DNA of 6,571 nt, from assembly GCA_021832495.1 (NCBI GenBank), contig JAKBKR010000124.1, positions 1-6,571 of the forward strand, written 5' to 3'. The first letter of the stretch is position 1; the number at the start of each line of letters is the position of its first letter. Below are positions 5,369 through 6,571 of the stretch, piece after piece. Source of the stretch: a bacterium (GTDB lineage: Archaea; Thermoplasmatota; Thermoplasmata; Lutacidiplasmatales; UBA184). The notes below the pieces were generated by a model. The model saw only the letters and a list, made by a program, of their open reading frames with translations, was not told the origin of the DNA and did not search any database. The translations under genes and the position numbers were made by a program.

Positions 5369-5874
5369 CAGGCCACCACCGCGATGATGATCGCTGCCAC
5401 TACGATGAGAACCACGATGAAGATCGCCGCGTAGAGCATCGTGTGCCCTCCTGCGGTCGAAGCCGTCGTGTTCCACCAGTTCCAGAAGGAGGCGAAGAAG
5501 CCCTGTCCCTGAGGTGGCGGCCCACCGCCGGGGCCACTGCTAGGGGTCATGACGAACGGCGGGTCTTCCCAGACGTCGCCTGTGATCTGGCCGAACTCGT
5601 GCGTGAAGGCGCGGCTGTAGTAGCCGTTGGCCTTCAGTGTGCCGGTCACATTTGCCCCTGGTGCGTTGTAAGGAAGGTCAATGTCCAAGGTCCCGGATGG
5701 ATCTGTATAGCCGACGAGCTGGCCGGTGCCTGGTCCCGAAGTGCAGCCCCAGTAGTAGCGCGGGTCGGGCCACTGATAGCAGGGACCTGAATTGTACTGG
5801 TACTGGACCTCCACGTTGGGGATCGGCTTCCCCTGTGGGTCTGATACCTGTAGATGGTAGGTCCCTGCGCTCAT
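5368..5874 (-). CDS. Tail-anchored Ig-type (carboxypeptidase-regulatory-like) protein (168 aa)
   Basis: The protein begins MSAGTYHLQVSDPQGKPIP. Residues 7-100 have the marks of a carboxypeptidase-regulatory-like beta-sandwich: VSDPQGKPIPNVEVQ near the start, GYTDPSGTLDIDLPY in the middle and VTGTLKANGYYSRAF near the end. Cys 32 and 44 could pair. Residues 112-125 are a Pro/Gly/Ser linker, 126-134 an aromatic patch (FFASFWNWW), and 146-168 a C-terminal membrane anchor. There is no signal peptide, so insertion would be through the tail. Such domains usually serve adhesion or structural display. The ATG at 5874 follows GAGGGG by a few bases and the G6/C6 hairpin. I infer a membrane-anchored virion surface or vertex protein. 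Confidence 0.8.
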   Translation of the reverse strand: MSAGTYHLQVSDPQGKPIPNVEVQYQYNSGPCYQWPDPRYYWGCTSGPGTGQLVGYTDPSGTLDIDLPYNAPGANVTGTLKANGYYSRAFTHEFGQITGDVWEDPPFVMTPSSGPGGGPPPQGQGFFASFWNWWNTTASTAGGHTMLYAAIFIVVLIVVAAIIIAVVA

Positions 5875-5895
5875 CGTCCCCTCTGAAAGGGTTCC

Positions 5896-5914
5896 GGGGG
5901 GTCTTCCGCCCCCC
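5896..5914 (-). terminator. G6/C6 intergenic hairpin, possible attenuator or RNA-processing site
   Basis: On the minus strand six G (5914-5909), a seven-base loop (CGGAAGA) and six C (5901-5896) form a perfect GC hairpin. It begins at the last base of the stop codon of the right-edge gene and ends 21 bases before the next ATG. No T tract follows, so it is not a classic intrinsic terminator. It could stabilise the upstream mRNA or attenuate transcription so that the upstream protein is made in excess, as suits a major structural gene. Confidence 0.45.
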
Positions 5915-6571
5915 TACGGCGAGCCCGGTGCCGCCAGCCTCGACGCGATGTAGTTGATCTTGGTCGTGGTCGCGCCCGAGCTCAGATAGATGTCGAAGGT
6001 GCTCTCGGCCCCGAGGACGATCTGGGAGCTGGAGAAGAACCACCAGCATCCGACCGGCCGCGTGGCCTGGATGTTCCGGTCCCACCGTGCCGTGAGGTCG
6101 GCCCCGGACACCTGCGCGTCCTGCGCTCCGCCCCCCGAGAAGTAGTCGATGTGGTCGAGATCCGCGTCGGCCGCAAAGTTCACGAGGGCGATGTCCTCGA
6201 TGCTGACGTTCTTGACCGCGATGATGTCCCCCTCCTGGTTCGCCCCTGGCTCGCTCAGGCCCGAGAGGTTCCCGGTCTTGATGCGCCGCTCGAAGCCTCC
6301 GGTGTCTCCGAAATAGGGACGGCCCTTGACCGTCACGCTCATGCCGGTCAGTCCGGTGGCAGCGGTCACGGTCGGGAGGTTGTTGGTTCCCCAGGCCCCC
6401 ACGCTTCCGTAGGAAGCGTAAGTGAACTCGATCTGGTAGCCCTGCTCTGGCCCCTTGGCTCCCGCGAGGGGAACCGAGAGGTAGGGCATGGGCACGGTGA
6501 TTGTGGGGAGCGCGGTGTTCGACTGGCTCGCCTCGACCGCGGTCGAGGTGTCGGTGAAGTCAATCTTGGTC
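5914..6571 (-). CDS. Beta-rich structural-type protein, 5' end outside the window
   Basis: The frame is open from the right edge to a TAG at 5916-5914, giving 218 visible residues. A GTG at 6495 exists, but coding runs through it (TKIDFTDTSTAVEASQSNT precedes), so the true start is outside the window. The sequence is beta-prone with Gly/Ala/Ser/Thr turns, one Cys in a GCWWFFSSSQ segment near the end, and no membrane span. The final third, with SIEDIALVNFAADADLDHIDYF and later TFDIYLSSGATTTKINYIASRL, would suit a jelly-roll capsid or spike fold, but I recognise no family. It heads the visible cluster and is followed by a strong hairpin, as often seen after highly expressed capsid genes. The capsid role is inference only. 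Confidence 0.7.
   Translation of the reverse strand, partial: TKIDFTDTSTAVEASQSNTALPTITVPMPYLSVPLAGAKGPEQGYQIEFTYASYGSVGAWGTNNLPTVTAATGLTGMSVTVKGRPYFGDTGGFERRIKTGNLSGLSEPGANQEGDIIAVKNVSIEDIALVNFAADADLDHIDYFSGGGAQDAQVSGADLTARWDRNIQATRPVGCWWFFSSSQIVLGAESTFDIYLSSGATTTKINYIASRLAAPGSP

Noticed and set aside
5369..5476. Upstream start for the 47-aa gene
   Set aside because: It would overlap the 168-aa gene by about 36 codons with an Arg/His/Asp-rich shadow sequence.

Overview
The window reads as a slice of a viral, or integrated proviral, virion-morphogenesis region. Every gene I accept lies on the minus strand, so the order of transcription runs from base 6571 down to base 1. Twelve complete or partial protein genes, plus one possible microprotein, are packed with 1-4 base overlaps or gaps of only 2-5 bases. 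The only real spaces are 37 bases at 5875-5913 and 106 bases at 77-182. GC content is moderately high. Two genes need TTG starts, and Shine-Dalgarno-like GAGG/GGTG motifs are frequent. No tRNA, rRNA, CRISPR array, transposase, replication gene, terminase or packaging ATPase is visible. The host therefore cannot be fixed. A YVTN beta-propeller, GGTGA-type ribosome sites and a DUF5771-like protein lean towards an archaeal virus, but a bacterial phage is not excluded.

Layout in transcription order. A beta-rich structural-type protein enters from the right edge (5914-6571, 5' end missing), followed by a G6/C6 hairpin. Then comes a run of small, mostly membrane-anchored proteins: a 168-aa protein with a carboxypeptidase-regulatory-like (Ig-type) head, Pro/Gly linker and C-terminal membrane tail; a 47-aa single-span protein; a 61-aa Cys/Pro/Gly-rich tail-anchored protein; an 87-aa protein with a second Ig-type-like head and membrane tail; and a 66-aa two-span protein. 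These are followed by a 141-aa soluble protein (TTG start), a 46-aa coiled-coil plus membrane-tail protein (4012-4152), and a 110-aa fibre-tip-like beta protein. Next is the giant of the set, a 944-aa membrane-anchored protein with a beta-helix-like region, a seven-bladed YVTN beta-propeller and a C-terminal beta domain. After it come a possible 13-codon ORF, a 93-aa membrane protein and a 106-aa DUF5771-like basic protein. After the 106-base gap, which carries a perfect 14-bp palindrome, the start of another gene runs off the left edge.

Working model (inference): the block encodes the decorated membrane or vertex apparatus of a virion. Small tail-anchored proteins would sit in a viral or host membrane with their heads projecting, and the 944-aa protein and 110-aa fibre-tip protein would be the best candidates for host recognition. 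The stop/start overlaps suggest translational coupling and fixed stoichiometry. No individual function is proven by the sequence alone.
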